This document shows, in pieces, positions 51,187 through 59,726 of a stretch of 64,000 bases of DNA. The position numbers and the translations under genes are program-made. The number at the start of each line of letters is the position of its first letter. Position 1 is the first letter of the stretch. Under the pieces are notes generated by a model. That model was not told the DNA's origin and did no database searches. It was given only the letters and a program-made list of their open reading frames with translations. This stretch comes from Asanoa hainanensis (lineage in GTDB: Bacteria; Actinomycetota; Actinomycetes; Mycobacteriales; Micromonosporaceae). The stretch covers positions 416,092 to 480,091 of the forward strand of contig NZ_FZPH01000005.1 of NCBI RefSeq assembly GCF_900188485.1. The letters run 5' to 3'.

Positions 51187-52293
51187 ATGGAACGCGTACT
51201 GGTGACCGGTGGGACCGGCTTCGTCGCGGGCTGGTGCATCGCCGGCTTGCTGGACCGCGGCTACGCGGTGCGAACGACGGTCCGCGACTCACGCCGGGCG
51301 GCGTCCGGCGACCTGACGCGAGCAGCGGACCTCGGCATGAAGCGGCAACCGGCCCGCGATCTGCGGGCAGCGATCGACAACCCGTCGCAAGCAGTAGACG
51401 GCGATTCTGCGCAGCCAGCGGGCAGCAACCGGATTCAGGCCGCCAGCGACCGGTTCGAGACCGTGACCGCCGACCTCACCCGCGACGAGGGGTGGGACGC
51501 GGCGGCTGCCGACTGCGCGTACGTCCTGCACGTCGCCTCGCCCCTCGGCGTGGCCGGCGACTCGCTGATCGGCCCGGCCCGCGATGGCGCGCTGCGGGTC
51601 CTGCGGGCGGCGACCCGGGCCGGCGTGCGGCGGGTGGTGCTGACGTCCTCGACCGCGGCCACCACGCCCGCGGACCCGCGCGGCGTGAGCGACGAGACCG
51701 TGTGGACGGACCCGGAGGACCCGAACCTGAACCCGTACCGCCGCTCGAAGCTCCTGGCCGAACGCGCGGCGTGGGACTTCATGGCCACACACGGCGGCGA
51801 CACGGAGCTCACCACGGTGCTGCCCGCCGCCGTCTTCGGCCCGCTGCGCTCCCCCGGCAACGCGGGCTCGGTCGACGTGATCGCTCGCCTGCTCGCCGGC
51901 CGCCCACCGGTACTGCCCCGGTTCGGCTTCAGCATCGTGGACGTACGGGACCTGGCCGACCTCCACATCCGCGCCATGACGGCGCCGGCCGCGGCGGGCG
52001 AGCGCTTCATCGGCGCGGGCGAGTTCCGCTGGCTGGCCGAGATCGCCGCCGTGCTGCGCGGCCACCTGGGCGCGTACGCCAGCAAGGTCCCCACCCGACC
52101 CGTCCCGGACGGCGTGGTCCGCGCACTGGCCCGGCTGGTCCCGGCGCTGCGCCCACTGACGCCACTGCTCGGCCGGGACCTGACCTTCAGCTCGGCCAAG
52201 GCGCAGAAACTGCTCGGCTTCACCCCACGCCCAGCAACAGAAACCATCGTCGACTGCGCGCGAAGCCTGACCACGCCGAACGGGCGGGCGTAA
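51187..52293 (+). CDS. NAD(P)-dependent reductase/epimerase, dihydroflavonol-reductase-like
   Basis: 368 residues from ATG 51187 (AAGGAG nine bases ahead; ATG 51178 is too close). Extended SDR: GGTGFVAGWC, catalytic TSSTAATTP and YRRSKLLAE (Tyr/Lys), and the substrate region DPEDPNLNPY. About 35 residues between VRD (about residue 36) and RFETVTADL look like an insertion of low complexity relative to usual family members (AASGDLTRAAD, then PSQAVDGDSAQPAGS). Likely reduces a small aldehyde or ketone; controlled by the divergent TetR protein. Confidence 0.85.
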   Translation: MERVLVTGGTGFVAGWCIAGLLDRGYAVRTTVRDSRRAASGDLTRAADLGMKRQPARDLRAAIDNPSQAVDGDSAQPAGSNRIQAASDRFETVTADLTRDEGWDAAAADCAYVLHVASPLGVAGDSLIGPARDGALRVLRAATRAGVRRVVLTSSTAATTPADPRGVSDETVWTDPEDPNLNPYRRSKLLAERAAWDFMATHGGDTELTTVLPAAVFGPLRSPGNAGSVDVIARLLAGRPPVLPRFGFSIVDVRDLADLHIRAMTAPAAAGERFIGAGEFRWLAEIAAVLRGHLGAYASKVPTRPVPDGVVRALARLVPALRPLTPLLGRDLTFSSAKAQKLLGFTPRPATETIVDCARSLTTPNGRA

Positions 52294-52685
52294 ACGGAGA
52301 GATCTAGGAAATCCAATGCTGCTCCGGCAGCAATCTCTTACCTAGATCCCGCCACCGCCGGCCAGCACGCGGCGCGCCACGGCGACACGCCTAGCTTGCA
52401 TCGCCGCGCGGGCGCAAGACCCGCAGGCATTGGGTGGGCGCAGTAACGCCCATAACTGCGCGGATTCACTGCCCCCGCATCGAAACGATCGTCGACTGTG
52501 CGAGGCCTGACCGCGCCGGCGGCCAGGCGTAAGAGGGAGATCTAGGAAATCCAATGCTGCTCCGGCAGCAATTTCTTACCTAGATCTCGCCATCGTCGGC
52601 CAGCATCCGGCGGGTCGCGGCGACACGCCGAGCTTGCCTCGCCGCCCGGGCGCGGACCCGCGGGCGTTGGGTAGGCACAGATACG
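52241..52685. repeat. Two-copy direct repeat (offset 238 bp) including the gene's 3' end and a hairpin
   Basis: Copy 1 is about 52241-52447 and copy 2 about 52483-52685. Copy 1 begins inside the reductase's last codons (ETIVDCA); copy 2 repeats them as a non-translated remnant. Each copy holds a hairpin with stem GATCTAGG/CCTAGATC (52301-52348 and 52539-52586) and an inner TGCTGC-TCCG-GCAGCA stem. The hairpins are nearly identical, while the flanks have diverged. The hairpin in copy 1 may terminate the reductase transcript. Confidence 0.75.
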
Positions 52686-52704
52686 TAGATCCGCAGACGC
52701 CGCG

Positions 52705-52765
52705 CGAGCGCAGACCCGCATTCGCTACGCGAGCGCAGACGCTCGCACGCCGCACGAGCGCAGAC
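52705..52765. repeat. Three-copy 25-bp tandem repeat
   Basis: CGAGCGCAGAC recurs at 52705, 52730 and 52755, an exact 25-base period, within a gene-free stretch (52294-52795) shared with the 238-bp duplication. Intervening bases are similar but not identical (CCCGCATTCGCTACG, GCTCGCACGCCGCA). No gene or other signal is seen here. Confidence 0.6.
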
Positions 52766-52795
52766 CCGCGGAGCCGGCCGCGCGGGATGCTTGGG

Positions 52796-54130
52796 CTACG
52801 GCTGGGCGTGGGCTGGGCGGTGGCTGGAGGGGCCGCGTTGTGGTGGGGGCCGTTCCTCGCCGTCCGGGCGGGACTTGGCCGCTTCCGCGATCGCCGCGTC
52901 GAACTGGTGGGTGTTGGGCCAGCTGCTGGCCATGACCAGCATCAGGGCGACGCCGCCGATGCTCCAGATGCCGACTACCAGGGGGATCTCGAAGTGTTCG
53001 GCCAGGACGCCGGTGATCAGAACCGCGGCGCCCTGCGTGAGTTGGACGCCCGTGGCCATCACGCCGAAGGCGCGGGCGCGGTAGCCGTGCGGTAGGGCCT
53101 GCACGAACAGGCCGTTGGCAACCGGCATCAGGCCCGCCACCGCGAACCCGGAGATCGCCGCCAGCACCGCCACCCAGACGGGTGAGGGGTTGAGCAGCGA
53201 CGGCACCAGGATCAGCGGGGAGATCACGGCGAACGGGCGCACCAGCTTGCGGCGGATGTTCGGCGGCACCAGGCGGGCCATCGCCAGGCCGCCGATGATG
53301 AAGCCCAGCGGGTTGGCCGCCATGATCAGGGCCTGGTAGGCGCCGGCCGCGGTGCCCTCGGCCTTTTCCTGGGCCCAGGCCGCGGCCAGGCCCTCCGGGA
53401 CGATGGAGAAGAGCATCGCGGAGAAGACCAGCAGGGCGATGCCGCGCAGCACCGGGCGGCCGAAGACCAGGCGGAAGCCCTCGCCGGTCTCGCGGAGCAG
53501 GTTGGACCTGTGTTGTTCGGCCATCGCGGGCGGCCGGTGCTTCGTACCGAACCAGATCAGCAGCGCCGAGGCGAGGAACGTGCACGAGTCGACGATGATC
53601 GCCGCGCGGGGATTGAAGGCCGCGATGCCGGCGCCGACGGCGTAGCCGGCGACCTGGGCGGCCTGGCCCACGCTGTTGTTGAGCGACAGGCCGACGACCA
53701 GCTTGTCGCCGGGCAGGATCAGCGGCATCAGCGCCGAGCGCGCCGCCTGGCTCGGCGGGTTGGCCAGCGTCGCGACGAAGAGGATGACCAGCATGACCGG
53801 CACCGGCATGCCGGGGATCACGATCAGCGCGACGAGCGCCATCCGCGCGAGGTCGCAGCAGACCATGACATTGCGGTACGGGTATCGCTCGGCCAGCGTG
53901 GCCAGCAGCGGGCCGCCGACCAACCAGGGCAGGTAGCTGATCGCGAACGCGGCGGCCGACAGGGCGACGGACCGCGACTCCTGATAGACGATGACCGTGA
54001 CGGCGGCTTTGGAGATGTAGTCGCCGAGCCAGGAGAGCAGACTCGCCGCAAAGACCGCCCGGTATTCGCGCTCGCCGAACACCTCGCGAAAGGTCGCCGG
54101 CCGGTTGGACGGTCGTGTCTCATCGGACAC
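52796..54130 (-). CDS. MFS transporter (MFS_3-like)
   Basis: 444 residues from GTG 54130, which has GGAGG eight bases ahead; ATG 54145 in frame has no spaced ribosome site. About twelve membrane helices. LSWLGDYISKAAVTVIVYQ and ANPPSQAARSALMPLILPGD are typical of the MFS_3/enterobactin-exporter-like group common in actinobacteria. Substrate unknown. The Pro/Arg-rich cytoplasmic tail ends PAHAQP. Confidence 0.88.
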   Translation of the reverse strand: MSDETRPSNRPATFREVFGEREYRAVFAASLLSWLGDYISKAAVTVIVYQESRSVALSAAAFAISYLPWLVGGPLLATLAERYPYRNVMVCCDLARMALVALIVIPGMPVPVMLVILFVATLANPPSQAARSALMPLILPGDKLVVGLSLNNSVGQAAQVAGYAVGAGIAAFNPRAAIIVDSCTFLASALLIWFGTKHRPPAMAEQHRSNLLRETGEGFRLVFGRPVLRGIALLVFSAMLFSIVPEGLAAAWAQEKAEGTAAGAYQALIMAANPLGFIIGGLAMARLVPPNIRRKLVRPFAVISPLILVPSLLNPSPVWVAVLAAISGFAVAGLMPVANGLFVQALPHGYRARAFGVMATGVQLTQGAAVLITGVLAEHFEIPLVVGIWSIGGVALMLVMASSWPNTHQFDAAIAEAAKSRPDGEERPPPQRGPSSHRPAHAQP

Positions 54131-54185
54131 TGCGTAAGCCTCCATCGCCCTCGGCAGCCCACTTGTGGCGGTGCGACCGAGCAAC

Positions 54186-54295
54186 GTTGTCAGACGTCGG
54201 GGGTGAAGTGAGCTTGGGACGGATTCTGCCCGATCGTCTGACAACTGGCTAGGGCGAACGGGCAGGGGGTCGCTTGTCCGACTGAACGATCGGAC
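54186..54295. promoter_or_regulatory. Inverted repeats upstream of the MFS gene
   Basis: GTTGTCAGACG (54186-54196) and CGTCTGACAAC (54235-54245) form a perfect 11-bp inverted repeat with a 38-base spacer. A second palindrome, GTCCGA-N8-TCGGAC, lies at 54276-54295. Together they suggest a regulatory region for the MFS gene starting at 54130. Confidence 0.45.
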
Positions 54296-54370
54296 GATAC
54301 CCGACCGTTCGACTGGCGCGCGACCCCGGCCGGCACGACCTTCAATGTGCGGGATGGGTGAACCGAGCCG

Positions 54371-55402
54371 CTAAGAACCACTCTCCGGTGTGGCCGGACG
54401 GGGGAACACCCGGTTCGCGACGAGCTGCGCGGTGATGCCGGCGCTGGCCAAGGCCTCCGTCAGGCGGCGGCGCAGCTCCCGACCCACCACGTACTGACCG
54501 TCCGCAGTGGTCTTGGCGATGGTGCGGATGACGGTGCCCTCGACGGTCACAGACTCGACGCCCAGCACCTCTGGCGCCTCGACGAACTTCTCGGCGAGAT
54601 CCGGGTCGGCGTACACCGTCGCGGCCGCCGCCCGCAGCACTTCGGTCGCCTCGCCGGCATCGGCGAACCCGATCGGCATGTCGATCATGATCATGGCCCA
54701 GCCCTGGCTCTTGTTGCCGACCCGGATGATCTCGCCGTTACGGATGTACCAGAGCACCCCGCGGGCGTCCCGAACCGTGGTGATCCGCAGCCCGACCGAC
54801 TCGACGACGCCGGTCGCCTCGCCCAGGTCGACGATGTCGCCGACGCCGTACTGGTCCTCCAGGAGCATGAACAGGCCGCCGAGCAGGTCCTTGACCAGGC
54901 TCTGCGCGCCGAAGCCGACGGCCAGGCCGAGGATGCCGGCGCTGGCCAGCAGCGGCCCGAGGTTGAAGTTGAACTCCTCGAGCACCATCAACAGCGCGAT
55001 CGAGAAGACGAACGCGGTCACCAGGCTGCGCAGGACGGAGCCGATCGCCTCGGCCCGCTGGCGGCGCCGCTCGGGCACCACGGAGGCCGGGTCGGCGCTC
55101 GCCGCGGTCGGCGTCCGCTGGCGCAGCGGCTTGAGGATGGCCGGCACGGAGCTCTCGGAGGTGGTCCGGACCAGCCGGCTGATCAGCTTGTGCAGGAGGT
55201 ACCGGGCGAGGACCGCGAGCAGCAGGATCGCGACGATCCGCAGCGGTTTGACGAGGAGGTACGTGCTTCCCTCGGCGGCCCAGGCCGAACCGGTCACGTC
55301 CCACATCCAGCCGCAGAAAGCATCATTCTTCGCGCAGCTGGCGGTCGGATCTGGGGACGGGGATGCCTCGGCGAGGTTCATGATCGTGTCGATGGCAGTC
55401 AC
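54371..55402 (-). CDS. Small-conductance mechanosensitive channel family protein (MscS)
   Basis: 343 residues from GTG 55402; no clear ribosome site, and ATG 55381 is possible. Helices at about 45-70 and 120-140, then the pore-lining TM3: LGPLLASAGILGLAVGFGAQ followed by SLVKDLLGGLFML, the MscS signature. The cytoplasmic beta domain has QYGVGDIVDLGEATGVVE. Gates on membrane tension to release solutes in osmotic downshift. Confidence 0.92.
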   Translation of the reverse strand: MTAIDTIMNLAEASPSPDPTASCAKNDAFCGWMWDVTGSAWAAEGSTYLLVKPLRIVAILLLAVLARYLLHKLISRLVRTTSESSVPAILKPLRQRTPTAASADPASVVPERRRQRAEAIGSVLRSLVTAFVFSIALLMVLEEFNFNLGPLLASAGILGLAVGFGAQSLVKDLLGGLFMLLEDQYGVGDIVDLGEATGVVESVGLRITTVRDARGVLWYIRNGEIIRVGNKSQGWAMIMIDMPIGFADAGEATEVLRAAAATVYADPDLAEKFVEAPEVLGVESVTVEGTVIRTIAKTTADGQYVVGRELRRRLTEALASAGITAQLVANRVFPRPATPESGS

Positions 55403-55665
55403 ACGTGTGTTCGTACCGCATGGGCCGTTCGGTCAGCGAGGCGCCCCGGGGCGGGCCGCAACCGGACGGAACCGACCATCTCACCACACGAAATAAAAGC
55501 TTCACTTCCCGACCCCCGATTAGTACGTGCAATCGGGTCCCCCATCAGGGACGATTGCTGCACGGGCGAAGGCACCTCGCCGGCGCCGGTCGTGGCGCTG
55601 CGCACCACGACCACACATCGCGGACCTGTGGAGCGGGCGACAGAACGACCGAGAGGGTGAGCGGG

Positions 55666-56205
55666 ATGCCTGACATACGACCAACTGTGGGCTCTGGGGT
55701 TTTAGTCCTGAACGCCACCTACGAGCCCCTCTGCGTCGTGTCAGTGCGAAGAGCCGCGATCCTCGTGTTATCCGCCAAGGCTGTCTGCGTCGCCGACGGC
55801 GAGGGTTTCCTGCACAGCGTCCGCCACGAGCTTCCGGTGCCGTCCGTGGTCCGGCTGACCCGCTACGTCCGGGTCCCCTACCGCGCCACCGTCGGGCTGT
55901 CCCGCCGCGCCATATTCGCCCGTGACGGCTGGCGCTGCGCCTACTGCAAGGGTGCGGCCGAGACCATCGACCACGTCTTCCCGCGCAGCCGCGGCGGGCG
56001 GCACGCCTGGGAGAACGTGGTCGCCGCGTGCGCGCGCTGCAACCACAGCAAGGGCGACAAGACCCCGGCCGAGCTCGGGTGGCGGCTGCACACCAAGCCG
56101 GCGGCGCCCAAAGGAGTCGCGTGGCGCGTGCTCGGCCACCGCGCACCCGACCCGCGCTGGGCGAGCTGGCTCGACCTGCCGGTCGAGGCGGCCGAGGCCG
56201 CGTAG
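55666..56205 (+). CDS. HNH endonuclease family protein
   Basis: 179 residues from ATG 55666. After an N-terminal beta-rich region (LVLNATYEPLCVVSVRRA), the HNH domain has Cys91/Cys94 (CAYC), IDHVFPRSRGG with His103, WENVVAACARCN with Cys122/Cys125, and Asn126/Lys129. This single-domain form is widespread and conserved in actinobacteria and is not obviously part of a restriction system. Its biological substrate is unknown. Confidence 0.9.
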   Translation: MPDIRPTVGSGVLVLNATYEPLCVVSVRRAAILVLSAKAVCVADGEGFLHSVRHELPVPSVVRLTRYVRVPYRATVGLSRRAIFARDGWRCAYCKGAAETIDHVFPRSRGGRHAWENVVAACARCNHSKGDKTPAELGWRLHTKPAAPKGVAWRVLGHRAPDPRWASWLDLPVEAAEAA

Positions 56206-56232
56206 GGCGCGTCCTGCCGCTCATCGTGAGCT

Positions 56233-56263
56233 GATCCGGGTCACCACCAGGTGACCCCGGATC
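56233..56263 (+). terminator. Terminator hairpin after the HNH gene
   Basis: GATCCGGGTCACC (56233-56245) pairs with GGTGACCCCGGATC (56250-56263), one bulged base, loop ACCA. It lies 28 bases after the HNH stop. No T run follows. Confidence 0.7.
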
Positions 56264-56433
56264 GCCGCGATTTGGGCGGCTGCCTTGCGCCTATTCCCCA
56301 CCAGCGCCCTCTTCCTCGGGCCGCTCGGCCTGTGCCGCTTCCCGTTTGCCGGTGTTGGATCTCGGTGATCCCGGGGACGCCGCCAGGCAGCGCCTAGGCC
56401 CGGCGCAGGCCGCGATGATCGGCGGGGCAGGCC

Positions 56434-57786
56434 CTACGCCCGCGCGGAGACCAGCGACGCGAAGACGACGATGTTGTCGGCGTAGCCGGTGGTGCCACCG
56501 ACCCAGCGCCCGCCGCAAGTGATCAACCGTAGGGCGGGCCGGGTGAAGTCGCCGTGCACCCGATCGGCCGGCACGTCGGCCTTGTCGAAGCGCTCGACCG
56601 AGTTGACCTCGAACACCGCCACCGAACCATCGCGCCGGCTCACCTCGACCCGGTCGCCGGGGTCCAGGGTGGACAGTTTCGCGAACACCGCCGGCCCGGT
56701 CTTGGTGTCGACGTGCCCGACCACGACCGCGGGCCCGAACTCACCCGGCGTCGGCCCGGCGTCGTACCAGCCGGTCTCGTTGGGTTCGTCCACCGGCGGC
56801 ACGGCGATCGTGCCGTCCTCGGCCAGACCCACGTCGTTGACGGGCGCGTCGACACCGATCGACGCGATCTTGATGCGAGTCGGCCGACTCGGCTCCAGCA
56901 CCGGAAAGTCGCGCGGCGGCGGCTTGTCGCCCGAGCCGAACCAGTTGGGCATCGAGATCGAGAACCCGCCCGTCGCCTGACCGAGCCCGAGCCCGGACAG
57001 GAACACCCCGAGCAGGACCAGGACCAGCACGCCGGGTACGCCCAACAGGCGCCGCTTCGGCGCGGGAGCACGCTCCGAGAAGCCGAGCAGCCGGGCAGAG
57101 GCAGGTCCGGCGGACGCCGGGTTGCGGGCCGCTGCCAGAGCACCAGTCCCGGCCGAGGCAGGCCCGGAGGCCGCGCCAGAAACGGCCGAGCCAGGTCCGC
57201 CCGCAGCCTGCCCACCCGCCGCAGCCACACCCGCGACCGCGGCTGAGGCAGGCCCGGAGGCCGCGCCAGAAACGGCCGAGCCAGCTCCGCCCGCGGCCGA
57301 CCCACCCGCCGCGGCCACACCCGCGACCGCGGCCGAGGCAGGCCCGGAGGCCGCGCCAGAAACGGCCGAGCCAGCTCCGCCCGCAGCCAGCCCACCCGTC
57401 GCGGCCACACCCGCGACCGCGGCTGACGCAGAGCCGGCTGAGCCAGGTCCGCCCGCAGCTGGCCCACCCGCCGCGGCCACACCCGCGACCGCGGCTGAGG
57501 CGGAGCCGGCTGAGCCGGGTCCGGCCGCGCCGGAGACGGCAGAGCCGGGTCCGAATGCGGCTGGCCCACGGGCCGCCGCCACACCCGCGACCGCGGCTGA
57601 GGCAGAGCCGGCTGGTCCGGGTCCGGCAACGCTCAGACCGGCCGAGGCGGGTCCGGAGGCCAGGCCCGGTGTTGCGGGTGGCGGCGCGGCGGTGTCCGGG
57701 GGCGGCGCGACCGGTGGGGGTGCGCTCGCCCCCGGAAGACGAAGCAGGTCCCGGATGACCGGGATCGAGTCCAGGTCATCGGACAT
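56434..57786 (-). CDS. Class F sortase with repetitive N-terminal cytoplasmic region
   Basis: 450 residues. The first 235 are Ala/Gly/Pro/Ser-rich and made of 30-residue repeats around SAAVAGVAAAGG; one membrane helix follows (LLGVPGVLVLVLLGVFLSGLG). The sortase domain contains His358 in VVGHVDTKTG and Cys424 in LITCGG. The catalytic Arg normally a few residues after the Cys is not at its usual place; the only nearby Arg is Arg427, three residues on. It should join surface proteins to the wall; the adjacent gene at 57792 encodes a likely partner. Confidence 0.88.
   Translation of the reverse strand: MSDDLDSIPVIRDLLRLPGASAPPPVAPPPDTAAPPPATPGLASGPASAGLSVAGPGPAGSASAAVAGVAAARGPAAFGPGSAVSGAAGPGSAGSASAAVAGVAAAGGPAAGGPGSAGSASAAVAGVAATGGLAAGGAGSAVSGAASGPASAAVAGVAAAGGSAAGGAGSAVSGAASGPASAAVAGVAAAGGQAAGGPGSAVSGAASGPASAGTGALAAARNPASAGPASARLLGFSERAPAPKRRLLGVPGVLVLVLLGVFLSGLGLGQATGGFSISMPNWFGSGDKPPPRDFPVLEPSRPTRIKIASIGVDAPVNDVGLAEDGTIAVPPVDEPNETGWYDAGPTPGEFGPAVVVGHVDTKTGPAVFAKLSTLDPGDRVEVSRRDGSVAVFEVNSVERFDKADVPADRVHGDFTRPALRLITCGGRWVGGTTGYADNIVVFASLVSARA
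57151..57600. repeat. 90-bp tandem repeats inside the sortase gene
   Basis: Three units in exact 90-base register (57151, 57241, 57331), with diverged copies continuing from 57421 to about 57600. Each unit holds GGCCCGGAGGCCGCGCCAGA and CACACCCGCGACCGCGG. Because the period is 30 codons, the sortase frame is kept whatever the copy number. The opposite strand is also open because of the same composition. Confidence 0.8.
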
Positions 57787-57791
57787 GGCGG

Positions 57792-58397
57792 CTAGACCAG
57801 CCGCCGGCGGCGGCGGAGCGCCAGCGCCAGGCCGGCCCCCGCGGTCACCGTGGCCAGGCCGCTGACCAGCGCGACCGTGCCGTCACCGCCGGAGCCGGCC
57901 AGGCCGCCGCCGCCGGTGTGCGGGCCGTGCGAGGGCCGGGACCGCTCGATGACCTTGAGTTTGGTCTCGGCGTGGCCGCTCTTGACGCAGGTCAGCTTCA
58001 CCTCGTAGTCGCCCTTGCGGGTGTCCGCCGGCACCGTCGCCTCGCCGGTCAGGAAACCCCACTTCGGCACGAGGACGACCTCGCCGAAGGCCTTCGAGTG
58101 GGCCTTGGCCTCGTCGACCTTCTCCTTGCAGCTCGCCTTGATCTGGACCTGCTCGCCGGCCTGGACGGTGCTGGGGCTGACCTCGATCCAGGTGCCCTCG
58201 GCCTGCCCACCGCCAGGCTCACCGCCACCGGGCTGCTCGCCATAAGCGGGCGCGGCGGGCGTGGCGGGTGACGGCGGTTCGGCGTGCGCCGGCAAACCGA
58301 CGATCAATACGGTCCCAGCGGCCGCGGCGGCCCCAGCCACCACGATCCGGCCAAGTGCGGCAAACGAAACGACAGACACGAAAGCCCCCCTCCGCAT
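57792..58397 (-). CDS. Secreted surface protein with C-terminal membrane anchor
   Basis: 201 residues. Signal peptide to about AHA39 (TVLIVGLPAHA). A mature domain of about 100 residues is Ig-like, with two Cys (IKASCKEKV and VKLTCVKSG) likely forming a disulfide. Then a Gly-rich spacer, a hydrophobic helix (TVALVSGLATVTAGAGLALAL) and RRRRR end. This is the layout of a sortase substrate, but no LPxTG-type motif precedes the helix. The class F sortase gene lies 5 bases downstream, so both are likely co-transcribed. Confidence 0.75.
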   Translation of the reverse strand: MRRGAFVSVVSFAALGRIVVAGAAAAAGTVLIVGLPAHAEPPSPATPAAPAYGEQPGGGEPGGGQAEGTWIEVSPSTVQAGEQVQIKASCKEKVDEAKAHSKAFGEVVLVPKWGFLTGEATVPADTRKGDYEVKLTCVKSGHAETKLKVIERSRPSHGPHTGGGGLAGSGGDGTVALVSGLATVTAGAGLALALRRRRRLV

Positions 58398-58442
58398 GGG
58401 GAGACGATAACCCCGCCTATCGGTCCAAAGCCCCGAAATCGC

Positions 58443-59726
58443 TCAGGTAACCCGAGAACGATTCGCGGAAAACCGCCGCCAGGACTCCGCCTCCATGATC
58501 GTGCGTAGGCGGTCGAAGCCCTCGTACACGTCGACGAACCGGGTGTAGAGCGGCGCGAAGCCCAGCCGGAGCCGGTCCGGGGTGCGGTAGTCCGGCACCA
58601 CGGACGCGTCCCGCAACGCCTGGCTGATCTGCCACGCGGCCGGGTGGTGCAGGGTCACGTGCGCGCCCCGGCCGGACCGGGGCGACGCCAGCGCGAAGCC
58701 GTGCGAGGCGAGCCACTCGTCGTAGAGCTCGACGGCGAAGTCCCCCAACGCGGTCCCCTTGGCGAAGATCCGGTCGATGCCGGCCGCCGCGGAGAGCTGG
58801 ACGCCGCACAACGCCGCGTAGCCGCCGAGCACCGGCGGCGTGCCGACCAGGAAGCGGTCCACCGACGGCGCCGGGTCGTACGCGGGCCCCATCGCGAACT
58901 GGTCCTGCTGCCCGAACCACCCCCAGATGGGCTGCCGCAGCGAGGACTGCAGGGAACGGCGGACGTACAGGAAGGACGGCGCGCCCGGGCCGGCGTTGAG
59001 GTGCTTGTAGGTGCACCCCACCGCCAGATCGACCCCGGCCGAGGACAACGGCACCGGCACCGCGCCCGCCGAGTGGCACAGGTCCCAGAGCACCAGCGCA
59101 CCGGCCGCGTGCGCGGCCGCCGTGATGCCGGCCAGGTCGGCGATCGCGCCCGAGCGGTACGCCACGTGCGACAGCGACACCAGCGCCACGTCCTCGTCGA
59201 GCGCCGAACGCACCGCGCCCAGCGTGACGCCGGTGTCCAGGTCGGACGGCAGCACGCGCAGCGTCATGCCGCGCGCCGCCGCGACACCCTCCAGCACGTA
59301 CCGGTCGGTCGGAAAGTTGTCGTCGTCGGTGACGATGACGCTCCGGCCGGGCCGCGCGGAGCACGCCGCGACCGCCAGCTTGTAGAGGTTGACACTGGTC
59401 GAGTCGCCGAGCGTGACCTCACCCGGCGAGGCCTCCAGCAGGCCGCCGGCCAGCAGGTCGCCGACCTCGCGAGCCAGCCCGATCCAGCTGTCCCAGCCCC
59501 GCACCAGGTCGACGCCCCACTCCTGGTCGACGGCGGCACGCAACCGCGACCGGGTCGCCCGAGGCAGGCGACCCAGCGAGTTGCCGTCGAAGTACACCAA
59601 ATCGGACTCGTCGATGACGAACTCGTCGCGGAAGGCGGCCAGCGGGTCCTCGGCGTCGAGTCGCTGGGCCTGGGTGAGGCGATCAACGGGCACGCCGACA
59701 CCGTAGCCGGGCAGGATGAGAGGCAT
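58443..59726 (-). CDS. kynU: Kynureninase
   Basis: 427 residues. PLP enzyme that cleaves kynurenine to anthranilate and alanine in tryptophan breakdown. PLP Lys241 is in GCTYKHLNAGPGAP; FDGNSLGRLP, GDSTSVNLYK and LWDLCHSAGA are family motifs. ATG 59726 has GGAGG six bases ahead, inside the divergent amidase gene; a GTG at 59693 fits the usual family N-terminus but has no ribosome site. No other kynurenine-pathway genes are adjacent. Confidence 0.93.
   Translation of the reverse strand: MPLILPGYGVGVPVDRLTQAQRLDAEDPLAAFRDEFVIDESDLVYFDGNSLGRLPRATRSRLRAAVDQEWGVDLVRGWDSWIGLAREVGDLLAGGLLEASPGEVTLGDSTSVNLYKLAVAACSARPGRSVIVTDDDNFPTDRYVLEGVAAARGMTLRVLPSDLDTGVTLGAVRSALDEDVALVSLSHVAYRSGAIADLAGITAAAHAAGALVLWDLCHSAGAVPVPLSSAGVDLAVGCTYKHLNAGPGAPSFLYVRRSLQSSLRQPIWGWFGQQDQFAMGPAYDPAPSVDRFLVGTPPVLGGYAALCGVQLSAAAGIDRIFAKGTALGDFAVELYDEWLASHGFALASPRSGRGAHVTLHHPAAWQISQALRDASVVPDYRTPDRLRLGFAPLYTRFVDVYEGFDRLRTIMEAESWRRFSANRSRVT

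Noticed and set aside
57122..57865. A plus-strand Ala/Pro-rich repeat protein opposite the sortase N-terminus
   Set aside because: The same 90-bp repeats open both strands; only the minus strand joins to a membrane helix and sortase domain.
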